From NCBI GenBank assembly GCA_018292915.2, contig JACVVK020000399.1, positions 298,501 to 362,500 on the forward strand: a stretch of DNA of 64,000 nt, written 5' to 3'. The notes below the pieces were generated by a model that saw only the letters and a program-made list of their open reading frames with translations, did no database searches and was not told the origin of the DNA. Shown here in pieces: positions 25,855 to 39,100 of the stretch. The stretch comes from Batillaria attramentaria. Lineage: Eukaryota > Mollusca > Gastropoda > Batillariidae. A program made the position numbers and the translations under genes. Numbering within the stretch: position 1 is the stretch's first letter; every line of letters begins with the position of its first letter.

Positions 25855-25904
<50 letters not shown>
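25855..25904. repeat. (GA)n microsatellite
   Basis: About 23 GA units inside the TIR element. Confidence 0.95.
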
Positions 25905-25907
<3 letters not shown>

Positions 25908-26102
25908 AGCTCCCAATCAGGCAAAAAAACAAAATAATAATAAAAACAACATATAACAATAGAACAACACAAATGCATCTCGTATTTTTTCTTCTTGCCA
26001 ACATTCAATTTTGCACGGAACACAATGGTAAAGAACCAATTCAAGAAAAGAAAATCATGCGCCATCATGTGCCTGTCCTAAGTGACGTCAGACCTGACCT
26101 GT

Positions 26103-26186
26103 TTTCTTAGAATGAGTGAAATTTTCTTGGAAATGTACTTTCGGTTTCTTACAATGAGTGAAATTTTCTTGGAAATGTACTTTCGG
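26103..26186. repeat. 42-bp tandem duplication inside the TIR element
   Basis: Two near-identical units beginning ttctta-aatgagtgaaat and ending aatgtactttcg. Confidence 0.85.
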
Positions 26187-26382
26187 TTTCTTATATCCGA
26201 GTTTTTGTATCAAGCGGGACAAGAAATTTGCTTTCCTAAAACCGAGTTTTCTTATAAGCGAGTTTCTTGTATCCGAGTTTTTGTAATACATAATAAAGAA
26301 GAGTTTGGCCGGGGGAAAAAAATTCGTTGGCAATAACCGAGTTTTCTTATATCCGAGTTGCTTATATCCGGCGTCCACTGTA

Positions 26383-26811
26383 ATAGTATACCCGTCCTAT
26401 GCATTGACATTATATATGAACACTAGTGAATCAACCCAGCGGTCTAATATCTTACCCTGTGATATGTGTGGGTGGATGCGGGTGCTTGTGCGAGCTCAGA
26501 AGATAGGATGTGTGTGGATGAAGGATCTATACGTAGAGAGAGCTGTTATCTGTGATCTGTATTCTGTGTTAGGCCTGCTCCTCCTTTTTAACTGTATTCT
26601 TAGTGCTTGTTTAACATAGTTTAATGTGAGGCAATGCCAGTGCTTCTTCTCTTTAAATTGTGTTTTAGCCAATGACTGAGTGTGTGAATGTGTATATGTA
26701 TTTATATGGAATGTTTGTGTATATCAATTGTGTTTTATTATCAAGAGGAGCAAAGCAAATTCTTCTTAATTGTAACTAAGAAGCAATAAATCTATCTTAT
26801 CTTATCTTCCA
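26383..26811 (+). mobile_element. Probable 3' end of a retrotransposon with TCTTA tail
   Basis: The sequence ends with AATAAATCTATCTTATCTTATCTT; AATAAA followed by a short TCTTA tandem tail is usual at the 3' ends of several animal LINE families. No coding remnant was recognised upstream, so its left limit is arbitrary (taken at the TIR element's edge). Confidence 0.35.
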
Positions 26812-26882
26812 GTATGAACAAAAAATATAAAAAACCCAAAAACAAAGCAACAACAACAACAACGACCCCAAACCAAACCAAA

Positions 26883-26937
26883 ACAAAAACAAACAAACAA
26901 ACAAACAAACAAACAAACAAACAAACAAACAAACAAA
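26883..26937. repeat. (CAAA)n microsatellite
   Basis: About 13 CAAA units. Confidence 0.95.
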
Positions 26938-26963
26938 GCTGGTTCACGTAGTAGTTCATGGGA

Positions 26964-27150
26964 AAGGAATTTGGCATAGTGGTTAAGGTGACTGTCTGGT
27001 ACTCGGATAGTCGGATACATATCCCTTGCTGGGCCAGGTTGCTTGTTTGTGTTTTTTCCTTGAATGTCACGGCTGAAAAACAGTTTCGACGGGTGTCCAA
27101 ACGGATCGTCCGAGTCACTTCAGTGAAAAGGACTCGTGAAAGTCAATGAT
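26964..27150 (+). mobile_element. SINE-like, tRNA-derived fragment
   Basis: TGGCATAGTGGTTAAGG resembles a polymerase III box A region and a degenerate box B-like stretch (tcggatacatatccc) follows at about the right spacing. The rest has no recognised match. It could also be chance. Confidence 0.3.
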
Positions 27151-28535
27151 CAAATATTTGCTTATCAGGCTTGGACAGGTACATCTGTACATGCTGATTG
27201 TGTGGCGCGTCTGAATACCCCATTCCAGTCATGATGTTACGTTTCCAGGTAAAAAAAAAAAAAAGAAGCCGCCCGCACCAATCCGGTTTTCAGACGCGCC
27301 TACGTACCCTGACTGTTTCGGGTATGTCAGTATAGCACAGACACAAGCATTATGACGTAGTTGCACTTCCCTTCAATATAGTTTATTTTTAACTCCGGGT
27401 AAACTACGCCGGCGAAGCCGTGTGATACTGAACTGAAACACAGACAGCGAGTAGCGATATTTTACATAGACGGAAATAACTACATGGTACACTATTACCG
27501 TTGGCGAACACATGTTTTGTCAGTTCAAGTATGATCCGATGTAGAAATAGAGCGAACGTCCCACGAACTCTGCCCACTCAGTATACGACATCCGCACCGC
27601 ATTGATCTCTGAAGTGTTTATTAACTAGGATGTACAGTTTTATTTGACGGTTGTCAGTCGCGGAAGCCGAATATTACACCAGCTGCCAATTTATTCACGG
27701 TGATCACTGAGGACACACACTCAGCTTCAATCAAATTCGTTCAAAGTAAGTGTTCATTTTTTTTTATTTTTTGTTTTTGTTTTGTTAATACGTTGTCAGT
27801 ATTCTGAGCGAAAGCTTGTGTCCGTATGAGTGTTTGGGCTGATTATTCATTCTGAGTGATCGATTATTTTTTTTTTGTTAACAAACAAATCAAATCCGCC
27901 AAACATGACAGACAGATAGATAGATGATGGACAGGCAAATAAATACAGAAATACAAAATTGATTTATTCGTAGGTTTAAAATCCAATATCGGATTTATTT
28001 GCCACTTCAAGATAAACAAACACGACACACACTAATGCCAAACTCAGTGAGGAAAGGACTGGGGATGTCTTTTTCAACGCCAGACAAAATGGCTGTTGTG
28101 TCACGGCCGTGTCGGAAAATGGCAACCTGAAGTCACTTTTAAACATGACTGAGATACTGATTACCAAAAAGCAGTAAAACAACAACAACAACAAAAAACA
28201 AACAAACACAAAGTATCAACCTAAGTCCCAGCAACTCAGTCAGTGACAGAAAAAAAGAGAATAATAATAATATTTAAAAAATTACTTGAAAGAAAAGAGA
28301 TAAAGACGTGAGCCTAATTGAAAGTCACAATGAAAATGAAACTGATGCGAGTCGGTGATGAAAATTAAAACCTCCTAAGTAACCATGACATCAGATCAAA
28401 ACTACTAGTTACCAGTAACACCTGCCTTGCATCATGTCAGTTTTGATTACAACAGACATACGATGTTGGATGCCGTGAAACTGCGCAATAAAATCAGCCA
28501 CATGCCACACTAGTACTACTGTATACGGCTGTGAC
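27151..28535. other. Non-coding AT-rich stretch, no gene seen
   Basis: A-rich and T-rich tracts and scattered short frames without splice support. Confidence 0.5.
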
Positions 28536-29350
28536 CCCAGCCGGCCGGTCGGCGGTTCACTAAAGTTCAGCTGAGACTAAGCCGGATAACTTGTGACTGA
28601 TGAGCCAGTGAAACCGCGGTACTCAGTAGTAGAAATCCGCGAATTGAACTTAGTGTGCCCGGCAGGTGCACGACTGACGACAGATTACGGGTGTATGCAG
28701 TGTCTAATCAGTCTAAGAAACTTGAGACTGATGTAATGTGAATCTTAGCGGCCGTGGAAACAGGCGCCGCAACTTGTGAACTGAACTTCAATTGCATCAC
28801 TGACTGAGAGAGCAATGACTATAGTGTAGCGGCTGCCGGTGCCCGGTTGAGGGCCGGGGTTAATACTGAGTTTCTCAGTTGTGGTCTGAACTTCAGTGAA
28901 AAAAGAAAAGAAAAGAAACAAACAGAAAATGCCTTACTGAGGAAAGCAAAACAAAACAAACAAACAACAACAACAACAAAAAAAAAACAACAACCCCAGA
29001 ACACTGATACCCCGGCCGCCGGCCGCTCAGCCGGATAAAGCTGAACTAACGCCGCGGCCGCGGCCGGCCGATTGACTCGGTCATTGATGCACCGGACGCC
29101 ACTCAGGGACACTGACACCGGGCTGACTAAACGACACGATAAAACAAACAAAAACATTTTAAACTGACAAAAATCATTGCCCACCACCTCCCTCTCCCCA
29201 CAACTGACACCAAAACAGAAATCGGCCAACCGGCCAAGCGGAACCGTTTTGGACAATCATGATCGCGGCAACCGCCGGGTCAAGTTGTGAGTGACACGCC
29301 CCCCCCCCCCCCCCCCCTCAGTCCTGACGCCGTAGGTCCGACGAAGAATT
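28536..29350. promoter_or_regulatory. CpG-rich patch, possible promoter region of syndecan
   Basis: Clear local enrichment of CG dinucleotides (for example ccggccggtcggcgg near 28542 and gccgcggccgcggccggccg at 29051) against an AT-rich background. It lies 0.7-1.5 kb upstream of the syndecan start codon. A polypyrimidine-AG site at 30011-30014 (ttttttacag) suggests that an upstream 5' UTR exon could be spliced to the ATG exon. Promoter use is inferred from position and composition only. Confidence 0.4.
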
Positions 29351-30085
29351 TGCCGGCTTTAACACACAAATATATGAATACTAAAAAAAAAAAAAAAAAA
29401 AGGAAAAAAAAAAAGGGGGAAGACCAAGGCGCGCCAGGCGCTACGTTACATTCGCCCGGTGTATGAGATCTGACCGAGTAGGTGTACTGATGCGAAAAAA
29501 CAAACTTCTACACCCTGCACTGACTTTGGTGAACACATTCGAATGAGTGTGTGTGTGCCACTAGTGCGGCAAATGGACTGGGTTACGGGTTACGCGCAAA
29601 CACATGTGGCTTTGTCTAGTCAATGGTTGGAATTCTTTCTAGGTGGACACAAAAATAGAAGAGGTTGGACGGGATCGGCATTCCCCCTTGACGTTAGTCA
29701 GCGGAAGTGCGTTAGAACTACTTTATTTGGCCAGTGAAACAAATAGTCCGCATATAGTCAGACAGTCACACACAAAAGCTTGAGATTTGGCACCTTTAGT
29801 ACGATCATGTTTGTGTAGGTAATATTGTACGTAATTTAGTAAAGTTCTTGATGTTTCAATGCATATTTCTCAGACTGAATGTTCATTGTGAATGACCGCG
29901 TAATGATAACACGCCTGGTGGGTTGTTGTAAGGCTTAGTTCATGGCGATGGTGGAAAAGAGGACCTGAGAAGAGGTCTTTGTGATTTTTACGAACTTTTC
30001 GTTCTTTTTTACAGACATTTCTGTGGATTGGGTTATACAATACAAACAAGAGATATAAGAGGTTGAGGACAGTGAGTCGTGTGGG

Positions 30086-30187
30086 ATGCCTTTGAGGATT
30101 ATTTACTGTTTTGCGGCGCTGCTTGTGTTAGCAAACGCACAAGACAGGAGGCCGTGGGACGAAGCCCCTAGAGAGCCATGGAGAGAG
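30086..30187 (+). CDS. SDC: Syndecan exon 1: signal peptide
   Basis: 34 codons, donor GAG/gtacgt, phase 0. Hydrophobic core IIYCFAALLVLA, likely cleavage after ANA. The mature N-terminus is charged (QDRRPWDEAP). Confidence 0.88.
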
Positions 30188-33100
30188 GTACGTTGACAAT
30201 TTCTCTTACATGTCTGGAATAATTTTTCATTTACAGGAGCTAACAAGTTGTGCGTATTCCCAGCATGATGACATTTCGTCTGGTTTGTACGCGTTTTATT
30301 TCAGTACGACACAGGGGTCATGGGTGTAAACAGTATCCGTGGTGGAATGTGGAAAGTTCTTCGCACGTTTTGGCTGGGAGGGACAACTTGCAGCTGCCAG
30401 TTTCTTTTGTACATAGAGTGACAAGACACATTTCAAGGTCAATATTTGTCGCTCAGAAGACCCAGACGCAGGTTGAAAACGTGTCAGGTTCGAAGGTTCG
30501 GGACTGGTCCACTGTAGAGATGGTATCAATCAGCTGAAAACACAGTGTGAGAACAAGGGAGTGTTTACACTGTACAGGTCTCACAAGGCGCATTGATAAA
30601 TCTGCTTGTTTGCTTTATGACGGGGTCAACCTTATCTTCGCTGATAATAAGCCCCCAACATTAGAAAAAGTATATATATTGCGGACAGGAGAGTATTTGT
30701 TTTCAGATCTGTGTGAAATCGGGCAAGACCAATTGTAGACTGAGGGTAGTACACAAGCAGCTGTGTTTATTTGATGAAATACGGTTTGTACAAAGAGAAT
30801 AGTAGTAGTCATTAATTGACAGAGATGGAGATTACACAGCCACTTGATAAAGTATCTGTATGATAAGAAAACTTAACACAGAATATCAGCACAGTGGACT
30901 CCCTTCAAAAGTGATGCAACACTGTGTACTTCAGTGTTAACTTTACTCCACTTGCACAGTAATTGAACAGGCCACTCCTTCTGTACTCTTGTAAACCTTC
31001 ACCTTAAACCAAGCCCTCGCGAATGTATGTCCATGTTGTAGATTATAGATTAGGGATAATGTGCACATGGTGTGTGTTAAACCTGTTCCATGCATCATGC
31101 TGTGGTGACAGTGTTAGTAAAGTAGTGTTACTTGTGCTTAATGTTGTAACAGTACTACACATGATCGACATGGCTCATCCATTTTATAAGGATCTTGCGT
31201 CAGTTTGATTTCATCAAATTCATACAGTTCAGTCTTTATGCCACAGGGCACAGAGATAGTTTTTCAATATGAAAAAAGGAAAAGGTTTGACTTTCACATT
31301 GTATAAATTTTCCCATCATTGTCTGAAGATTTTTCCTCAGAGTGTGCATACATTTGTGTACACATTACGTGTACATGCATAATGTGCATATAGTGTATGT
31401 GAAGCTGTATGTTTCCACAGAGATTCTTCTTCTAATTTGTGTGCCTCAACAAAGGAGAGGAGGGGGGGGGGGGGTCAAGTAACCCTTACAGAGATTCTTT
31501 TACTAATATTAGTGCTAATACTATATTGCACAGTACTATTAGTGATGTCAGTTCAGTTGTATGCCAAAGTGCATTGATTCATTTTGATAGTATGAATTTT
31601 TGACCATTTTTGCATGTTACCTGGAGTTGGTTCACAGTCAAACTAGTGGCATACAAAGTAATTTGTACTATTACTAGTCCTAATACTGGGTGGCCTTTAA
31701 ACGTGGATATTACTAGTGAAAATGGATTTTTATACAAATGCGTGTGTCATTGTGTGGTGGTATTTCAGTTTCACTTTCAGTGAAGTTCACTGAAAGTTGT
31801 TTAGTTTTGGGTGTTTCATCTTTTTACTATGCTATTAGTTTAACTCAAATGTTAATAATGTATAAATTTTCTAAAAATATGTTTCCACAGCATTGCCATT
31901 TGTTTACATCAGCTGCAACAATGCTCTGTCTTGGATTAAAACGTGCAATGCTTTTAGTGTGTTATGGACACACATTTCTCATGGCAGTGGTAGTTGTGTG
32001 TGCAAGTGTTATGCTTTCCTGCCACATACCACGTTTTATCTCTGTTTTCAGTGCATGCCCGCAGGGTATGCAGAGCAAGTGATAAGATTTTGTTTTTAAA
32101 AGAAGACTGAGAGTTGTGGCTAATTTGACAGTGCAGGTTGAAATTATCCTTCAGCGTGTGCGTGCGTGTGTGTGAAACTGATCAAGCAGATTCTCGTGTT
32201 GAATTTTTGTGATGTGTGGGTGTTATTAATCAGGATATTTTTCGCTTTATTTGAAATGAGCAGTTTGAGACACTCAAATTGCAACATGTCTTCATACATC
32301 ATTTTCACCTGGTGTCTATCACATGCGCATGGCCGCTGTGCTACTGCTAGAGTAAATTATGTATGGGAAGTCTGGAAAATGAATAATATTTGCTGCAGCA
32401 AGTATGTGTGCAATGTGCATGAACTTCTGTTAAATGCCACTGTTATTATACCACTGTGTAGCTGGACATGTACATGTGGCATGATCTGTATCACATGGTG
32501 GAATGCACTTTTTTCCTTTTTCTTGTTTCTTAACTGAGACTAGAGAGAGAGACCTCCCCTAAATACTTCGTGCTGAGCCGTATTAATCACTGATTAAATT
32601 AATGTTACCAGAGCATAATGTATACTGAATAATACTTTATCCTGTAATTAGGGCAGCACTTGTCGTTAAAAACATTTCTCTTGTACATAACATTTGTAGA
32701 TTTTGGCGTTTTTATTTTTGTGTGTGTGTGTGGTCACAGCACTCAAACTCATAGCGACTAATCTAAGCTGACCACTGCAAACTGCTTTAATAGTGTGAAT
32801 ACCCAAGCAAGCCTGTATTAGTGCATACTGTTACTAGTGTTAGTACATAGTACGACTACTGAGTGAATTACGGGGTTATCACAGTGTAGAGGAGTGACCG
32901 CATCATGGCTGGCTTATTTTTTTCAGACGATGAATGAGAAAGGTTAGAATGAAACAGTACCACATATTACCAGCTATCAGTGGAGGAGGTCGTACGATTG
33001 TAAGCTATACATACTGCGGTAATCATGTACGCGTATGCATACAAATGCATAAATAATTAGTGCAAAACAGTGTAACAGATTGGCTAGGAGTAGGACTGTC

Positions 33101-36100
33101 TCAAATCACACAGCTGGCTTATTAAGTTATTTTTGTTATGCACTGTGGAAAGATGATACAATGGACTCTCTTTCTTGTATGTACTGATGTACGTATACAT
33201 AATACCGGTGTCAGGCGTTTAGGGCAAGTTAAAGTTTTGTTGTTGTTTTTTTTTACTTGAAGTTTTGATTACATTTTAAAAAGGGCCTGCTTTTTATCCT
33301 GATACTTTTTAACATGATTTCATGACAAATTGAGCAGTGTTGAACATGAAGGCTTCAAAATTACTGAATCAGCAAATGGAACAGCTTTGGCTTGTCTGAG
33401 TTAAAACACACATCTTTTACAAAGTCTTGCTGTTCATCATTGCATCCGTTTGGGTGGTGCCTAACTTTAGCAAGTTTACAGCAGGTTACAACTTACATTT
33501 GATATGTGTTGGTTTGTTTGGCATTGTTTTCATAATTTTGGAGTGTGTAAGTTTTCACACTTTTTCCTCTGCAAAATCCAGTTTTGCCTTTTGGTGTCTA
33601 GAAAACATTTGTTTGCTTGTTGTAATGTATTTTCTCTGTAGAACTTTATACTTTAGTTAATCTTGAACTCATAATGTTTGCCACTCTCTCTGCAGTCAGA
33701 CTGACTCATGATTTATTTCTTTTCTTTGGAGCTGGCTGTCTGTGCGTGAATCTCTTTTTCAAGTGGTGATGAGCTTATTCCAATTTCATAATTTTATCAG
33801 AGTTACTGTTAACATCCAAGTCATGAAGTGAGAACTGCATGTTTTGGGGTTTAATTTTAACTTTACTGCTCGAGGAGTGGACAAATATTTTGAGACATGA
33901 ATTAGTTTTATCAGTGTATGTTAGCTATTCTGTACACTACTGCATGATGCGAATGGCCTTGACCCCAAAGTTCACTCGTTTACCTGCATCGCTTGCTTGT
34001 TTCCATTGCAGACATCAAACAACTTGATTGACATTGACCTCTACAATACAGTCGTGAGTACATTTTCATCTTCATCTCATCTCATGCCTGTGTGGGATTA
34101 CTGTGTTTTTGGCGTATTTTTTGTGCTTGCTTTCCAACCAGTTTACTGTAGCATACATGTATGTCAATTTTTTATATATATATTTAGTATTACTATTATT
34201 AGACTAGTGACTAGTGCATACCCTACATTATAAATTTGATAGTCAGAGCTGTGTGGAGCATGATTTTTCTCTTTGCACTACCAGTGCCCTGCAGAATTTT
34301 AGTGTTGTGCTTGTTGTGGCAGTGACTGTTCTTTTTCTGTGGTGATTGTGAAGCAGGTCAGTGTACAGTTTGCTCCCCAATGACCGTCTCGCAAATTATG
34401 TCATACTGTAATGTTTGTTTTCCACTTAATGCAAATTGAGTGTTACTCGGCAGAAATGCGTTGCCTTAGAATGTTTGGTACCATGGTTGTATAATCGATC
34501 ATACATTTGGGTCAGATCTTAGCAACTGCGTCTGTAGAACTCAGAAGATTCATGTATTCTGTGTCTAATTGGTGCCATGCTTTGTCATTGTGAGCAGCTC
34601 AGGTTGACAGAATCTGCAAACCTGGAAAAGCGTGTCCCTTTAACCTTTGTGCAGGAATGGCTCAAAGAGCGGTTACTTGTGTCAGGACATCCAGGGAATT
34701 GTACAGTTTCTCATACAATTTTTTTTCAACTTAATTTATGCGTAGAAGATCCGGAAGGTCTCATCTCTCATTATCGTGCGCACAATATAGACCCGTGCGA
34801 AGTTTTGAGGTGGCTTGGTGTATCGGGCAAAGGTTACTGGTTGTTGAAGCTGTGTCTGTCACTGTCAGTGCGTAGCATGATGTTTTGGGAAATGTGATGG
34901 GCTGACAGCGGCAGTTTCCGGGCTGTGTACACATTTCCCACTAGCCTAGAGGCGACCTAGTTTCGGCAAAGAGTCAGTTTAATTCAAGTGCCCCCACCCG
35001 TCCTACACTAAGGACATTGTCACCGTGTCGCCTCTGGGTTCACCTGCTTTGAAACGAACCATTTCAGAAGTGTTGTTGAGATTTTATGCGTTTTAAAATT
35101 TGAAATCATGAAAAATGATCGTGGAAAATCGCATGTTTTGGCTGATAACTTATGACCTGCTTAGTAAGTGTCAAATTGTTTGAATACTGAGCACTGCTAA
35201 CCTCACAAGTGAGATATTGAGGTATGGATTATTTGTCATTATATTGTGGCTAAGCCCTAAGGGCTCCTATTAATAGTATTATCTATCAAGGATTAAGACT
35301 GGTGGAAGGCTCGGCAGAATTTTGAAGAAGAGGTGATTCCTCATGGACAGTTGCCAATCGGCAGTCTTACAGTGGGGTGAAAGTTGTAGCTCATCCAATA
35401 ATGGTAACCCTGGCCTGGTAAACAAGAAACTCCAGCTGCCCAAATTTCTGTGGTGTGAACTCTAGTCAAACAGTGCTGTTTGGAAGCTGTAAATTCATAG
35501 TGATCTCTGGCCACAAAGTGTCTGTATAATTGATAACCCGTGTACTCTGCCCGTTTCATTAGCGCAAATAGCAGACAGTGAGATGTGTGATATCACATCA
35601 ATTATGGATGGAGACTGCTTGTTGGTTTTGCATAGTTCCCTGGGTTAATTAAATGTCTGTGGGTGGTCTTTGCCACAGCGAGTGCCTAGTATTGTGCCTC
35701 TTTCCCACAGTGTGCAGTTTACAGTGTGTAACAATAAAACATTGCATTCATTGAAAAGCATCCCCCTCCACGCACACACACTATGGTATACACACACACA
35801 CAGTCTTATTGGATTTGGAGACTTTTTTATACTTCAGTCTGCAAAACAGATCTTTTCAATGTCGCCGCGTTGAGCGTATTATAACATGATGTATGATTGT
35901 GAAATTCCAAAACTTCTAAATCGAGTTACCAGTAAGATTTATGATGGTGTCGTTTGTCAGTACTCATTCTCTTTTGCTGATAAAGGAGGTTTCATCACCT
36001 CATTCCTCCAAATACCCCCCCCCCCCCCGCACCCCCACCCCCCAATAAGTACTCTGAACTTCCTGTCTCCTTTTTTCTGCTCGCCCGCTCTGACGGGCCG

Positions 36101-39100
36101 AGTTGTGATGGAAAAGTCAAGGGCACAGGTGTGCTAAAAGTAAAACTTCCCCAACTGCTTTTTGCTGCGCCTACCTGGCCCTATTTTTCCCCCTCGCACG
36201 TTCAGGCCCTCAGTTGGACTCTTTCCAGCATTGTAGAGTGTTGCGGGATCTTCATTGGGGTTTAGGGGTTCACCTTTATGGTGCCCTCCCTCCAGCTAGG
36301 GTTTCCTTTCATGTGTAAACGATTCTTTCCTTAGTGCGTTTGCGTGCATGGTTTTGTGGAATCCATATTTTTCCTTGCGTGGGTACGCATGTGGTGTTGG
36401 TGGCAAGGTTTCAGTGTGACCGCTCAGATGTGGAGGCTTTAGTATGATCCCCCTTTCCGCCTCCTTTCTCCTGTGTGTGTGTGGTTATGTGGTTTAAAAA
36501 AAAAAATCATTAAAACACGCTGCCGTGGTCCTTTCCCTTGGCACGGCGTCTCTCTTTCTCACTAATCTCGGTATCTGCCTTGATTCATAGAATCATACCC
36601 AATGTTATGCTAGGCTTCGAAGGCTTTGGGCACTCGTTATATATGTTTAGACCATTACTGCATTGATGAGGCTGATGACGCATGTTTATGATTTTGCCAG
36701 TGTCATTTCAAGCGGTTTCCTTTAATTTAACTTAGCTTAAGAATCAGCAACGGCCAAAACAGACCCTGTAAACCGTTTTATCAGTGAGTTCCCTAAACAC
36801 TGCTCTTAGATCCCTATGTTTGTTATCTTTGCATCAAATTTGGGTTTCACGAGACAGAATTTATGTGTTGACTGTTGCCTCAGAACAGAAGGCTCAATAT
36901 CCCTGTGGTGAGACCAGTCATGTAGACCACGTCTTGGCTCGTATCTTAGCAACAACCGCCCAGAGAAAACTATGATTTTGCATGTTTCAAATGGTATGTT
37001 TTTGTCATCATAAGCAGCCAGGGATAATCTGCAGCTGCTTTGGGGAGCCGACGGTTTGTCCACATCCTTAGTCTCGACAGACAGCAACTGTTTCCTGCAT
37101 TTTATTTTGAACTTGTTTACCATAATAATATTGCTGTGCCTCGAACTGACGTAAGTGCCATGTGTTCATTACCAGAGACAGCAGGAGACGTCACGAGACC
37201 CAAAAAGACCTTTGGACACCAGTAAGGTGATAATTCAAATAATGCTCAGTGTTGGGTCTGCTGCTACATGTACTCCGAGGCCCTAGAAGGGTTTGGACAG
37301 TTTGCTTTATTCGAGCTGCATTTGTCGTCATTTGGCATCCATTCCTGGCATGCATACCATAATTAGCCGTAAATGGCTATGTCACAATACCCTTTGCACT
37401 GTTATCAAGTCTTCAAGCGTTCTCCGTGATGGCCGGGGCGCGGGGGGGAGGGGGGGGGGGAGGTTATTTTCAGCGCGAAGTGCGATTGCCTGCTCCGTTC
37501 CCATGACACTGCTCGCAGATCAGCAGCTCCCGTCGACACTGGCTTCATGAAGTGCAAATGTCACATCATAGCTTCACTTCAAACAGTTAAATGGTACTTG
37601 GTAGCACCTGTGTGTGTTTGGGCTGGAGTGATGGTGACGTTGTTGAAAGCTTGAAAGTTGACTTCAACACAAATAATAATAATACATGCTGCAAAATATG
37701 TTCACGCGCACACATTTTTAAGTAGTTGGATGTCATTGGCCAAGAAGGCATAGAGCTCTACACTCACTCTCTTCTTTTTTGTTTTGTTTTTTTGCTTGAA
37801 GTTCATTTGCTGGTATATTTTTAGATGACCTGTTATTGATGTCATCTAACTCAAAGATTGAAAATAATATTAAGACCATTGGCATAGCCAGACCGAGGTT
37901 TTGGTTTTCATTCGATGTTGTACAGTATGTATACATATATGTATTAATAATAATCATGTATCCCTTGGGGAGGGGAGGGGGAGCGGTGGTCTTACGGAGT
38001 GTAGCACAACAGAAGTCGTTAGGTGCACGTTTCTTGTGACGTTCTTGTCGCAAGTGTATTCCTTTCAAACTAAATCCAGTGTATATCCTTATTTCATTCC
38101 ACCGTCCGTCATGTGTCCGCTTCTTAGTGTACTGGATCCTCCCAGAGGATTGTTGTGTTGTGCGGTTATCAGCCGCAGTCAGTGTCAACGTGTCGCTATC
38201 ATTGACAGTTGGACGGATCAGCTTTCTTGTCATCTGTCTTGTCGGGAGACCCCGAGCCCTTGCATGTGACGATAGGAAAAACCGTCCAACAATGGGCGAG
38301 GATCGTTTTGCGAAGCGTGGCGCTTGCAGGCACAAGTCCTATAGTGTGTGTGTGATCCATTGCGCAGACTTGAGATAACAAACTGGTTTTGTTTTGCTGT
38401 GACTGAAGACACTACAGCGTGCGGTATGTAACTGGTTTAGAAATAGTGGTGGTATTAGTTTTAAGTGACCAGGAATGAAAAATACAAAAGAAAAAGTACA
38501 AAACATGTTAATACTATAACACCAGACAACACAAATACATTCCCAAAGTTTTGACAAAGAAACCCTCAGAACAGTGCAAATAAAATCATCCCATTGGTGA
38601 TTGAGTTCTTGAAGCTCGAAGATCAGCAGCAATTGAATAAGTCTGGCGTCTTTAATTAAACATTGATTGGATGTGAATTGCAGCTGTAAAATAAAGTCAG
38701 GAATAGATGGATGGTCGTGACAACCCCACTGTGCACCTTAAAACATTTTGTTCACTGCAGTGTGCGTGATCATTTCACAGCCTCAGATGCGCTTTGCAGT
38801 TCCATTTATCGCTCCTGTGAGCGACTCCAGGAAACTGGATCAATAAAGAGGTTGCACTTTCTCTGCCAATGTTATGCTTCTCATGCCTTGTGTATCATAA
38901 ACTTTTCTTCAGAAGAGCTGCAGCAAGGGAGAAAAGAGAGAGAGAGGCAGCGAGATAAACGAAAAAGAAAGAAAAAGGAGACAGCTAGTCTAGGCCTGGA
39001 TGAATGAATATTAGCTGCTTATCAGAACCGCGAGGATTGCACGAGGGGTTTCAACAAGAGAATAGCTGTCTTTGTTCCCTGGCATGCAGCTGATAATGCA

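Larger units (their letters stand above)
25123..26380. mobile_element. Non-autonomous pogo/Tigger-like TIR element with TA target duplication
   Basis: The left end reads CAGTATACGCCGGTTATAAG and the right end, reversed, CAGTGGACGCCGGATATAAG, with 17 of 20 positions identical. TA stands directly outside both ends (25121-25122 and 26381-26382), the signature of Tc1/mariner-superfamily insertion. Sub-terminal repeats of CTTATATCCGAGTT and variants crowd both ends. The interior holds GA microsatellites and a 42-bp tandem duplication (26103-26186) but no transposase frame. Length is 1258 bp. Confidence 0.8.

Noticed and set aside
34577..34897. 107-codon open frame with plausible amino-acid composition in syndecan intron 1
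   Set aside because: No good donor, no phase that fits syndecan, no recognised motif; a frame of this length is expected by chance in 64 kb.
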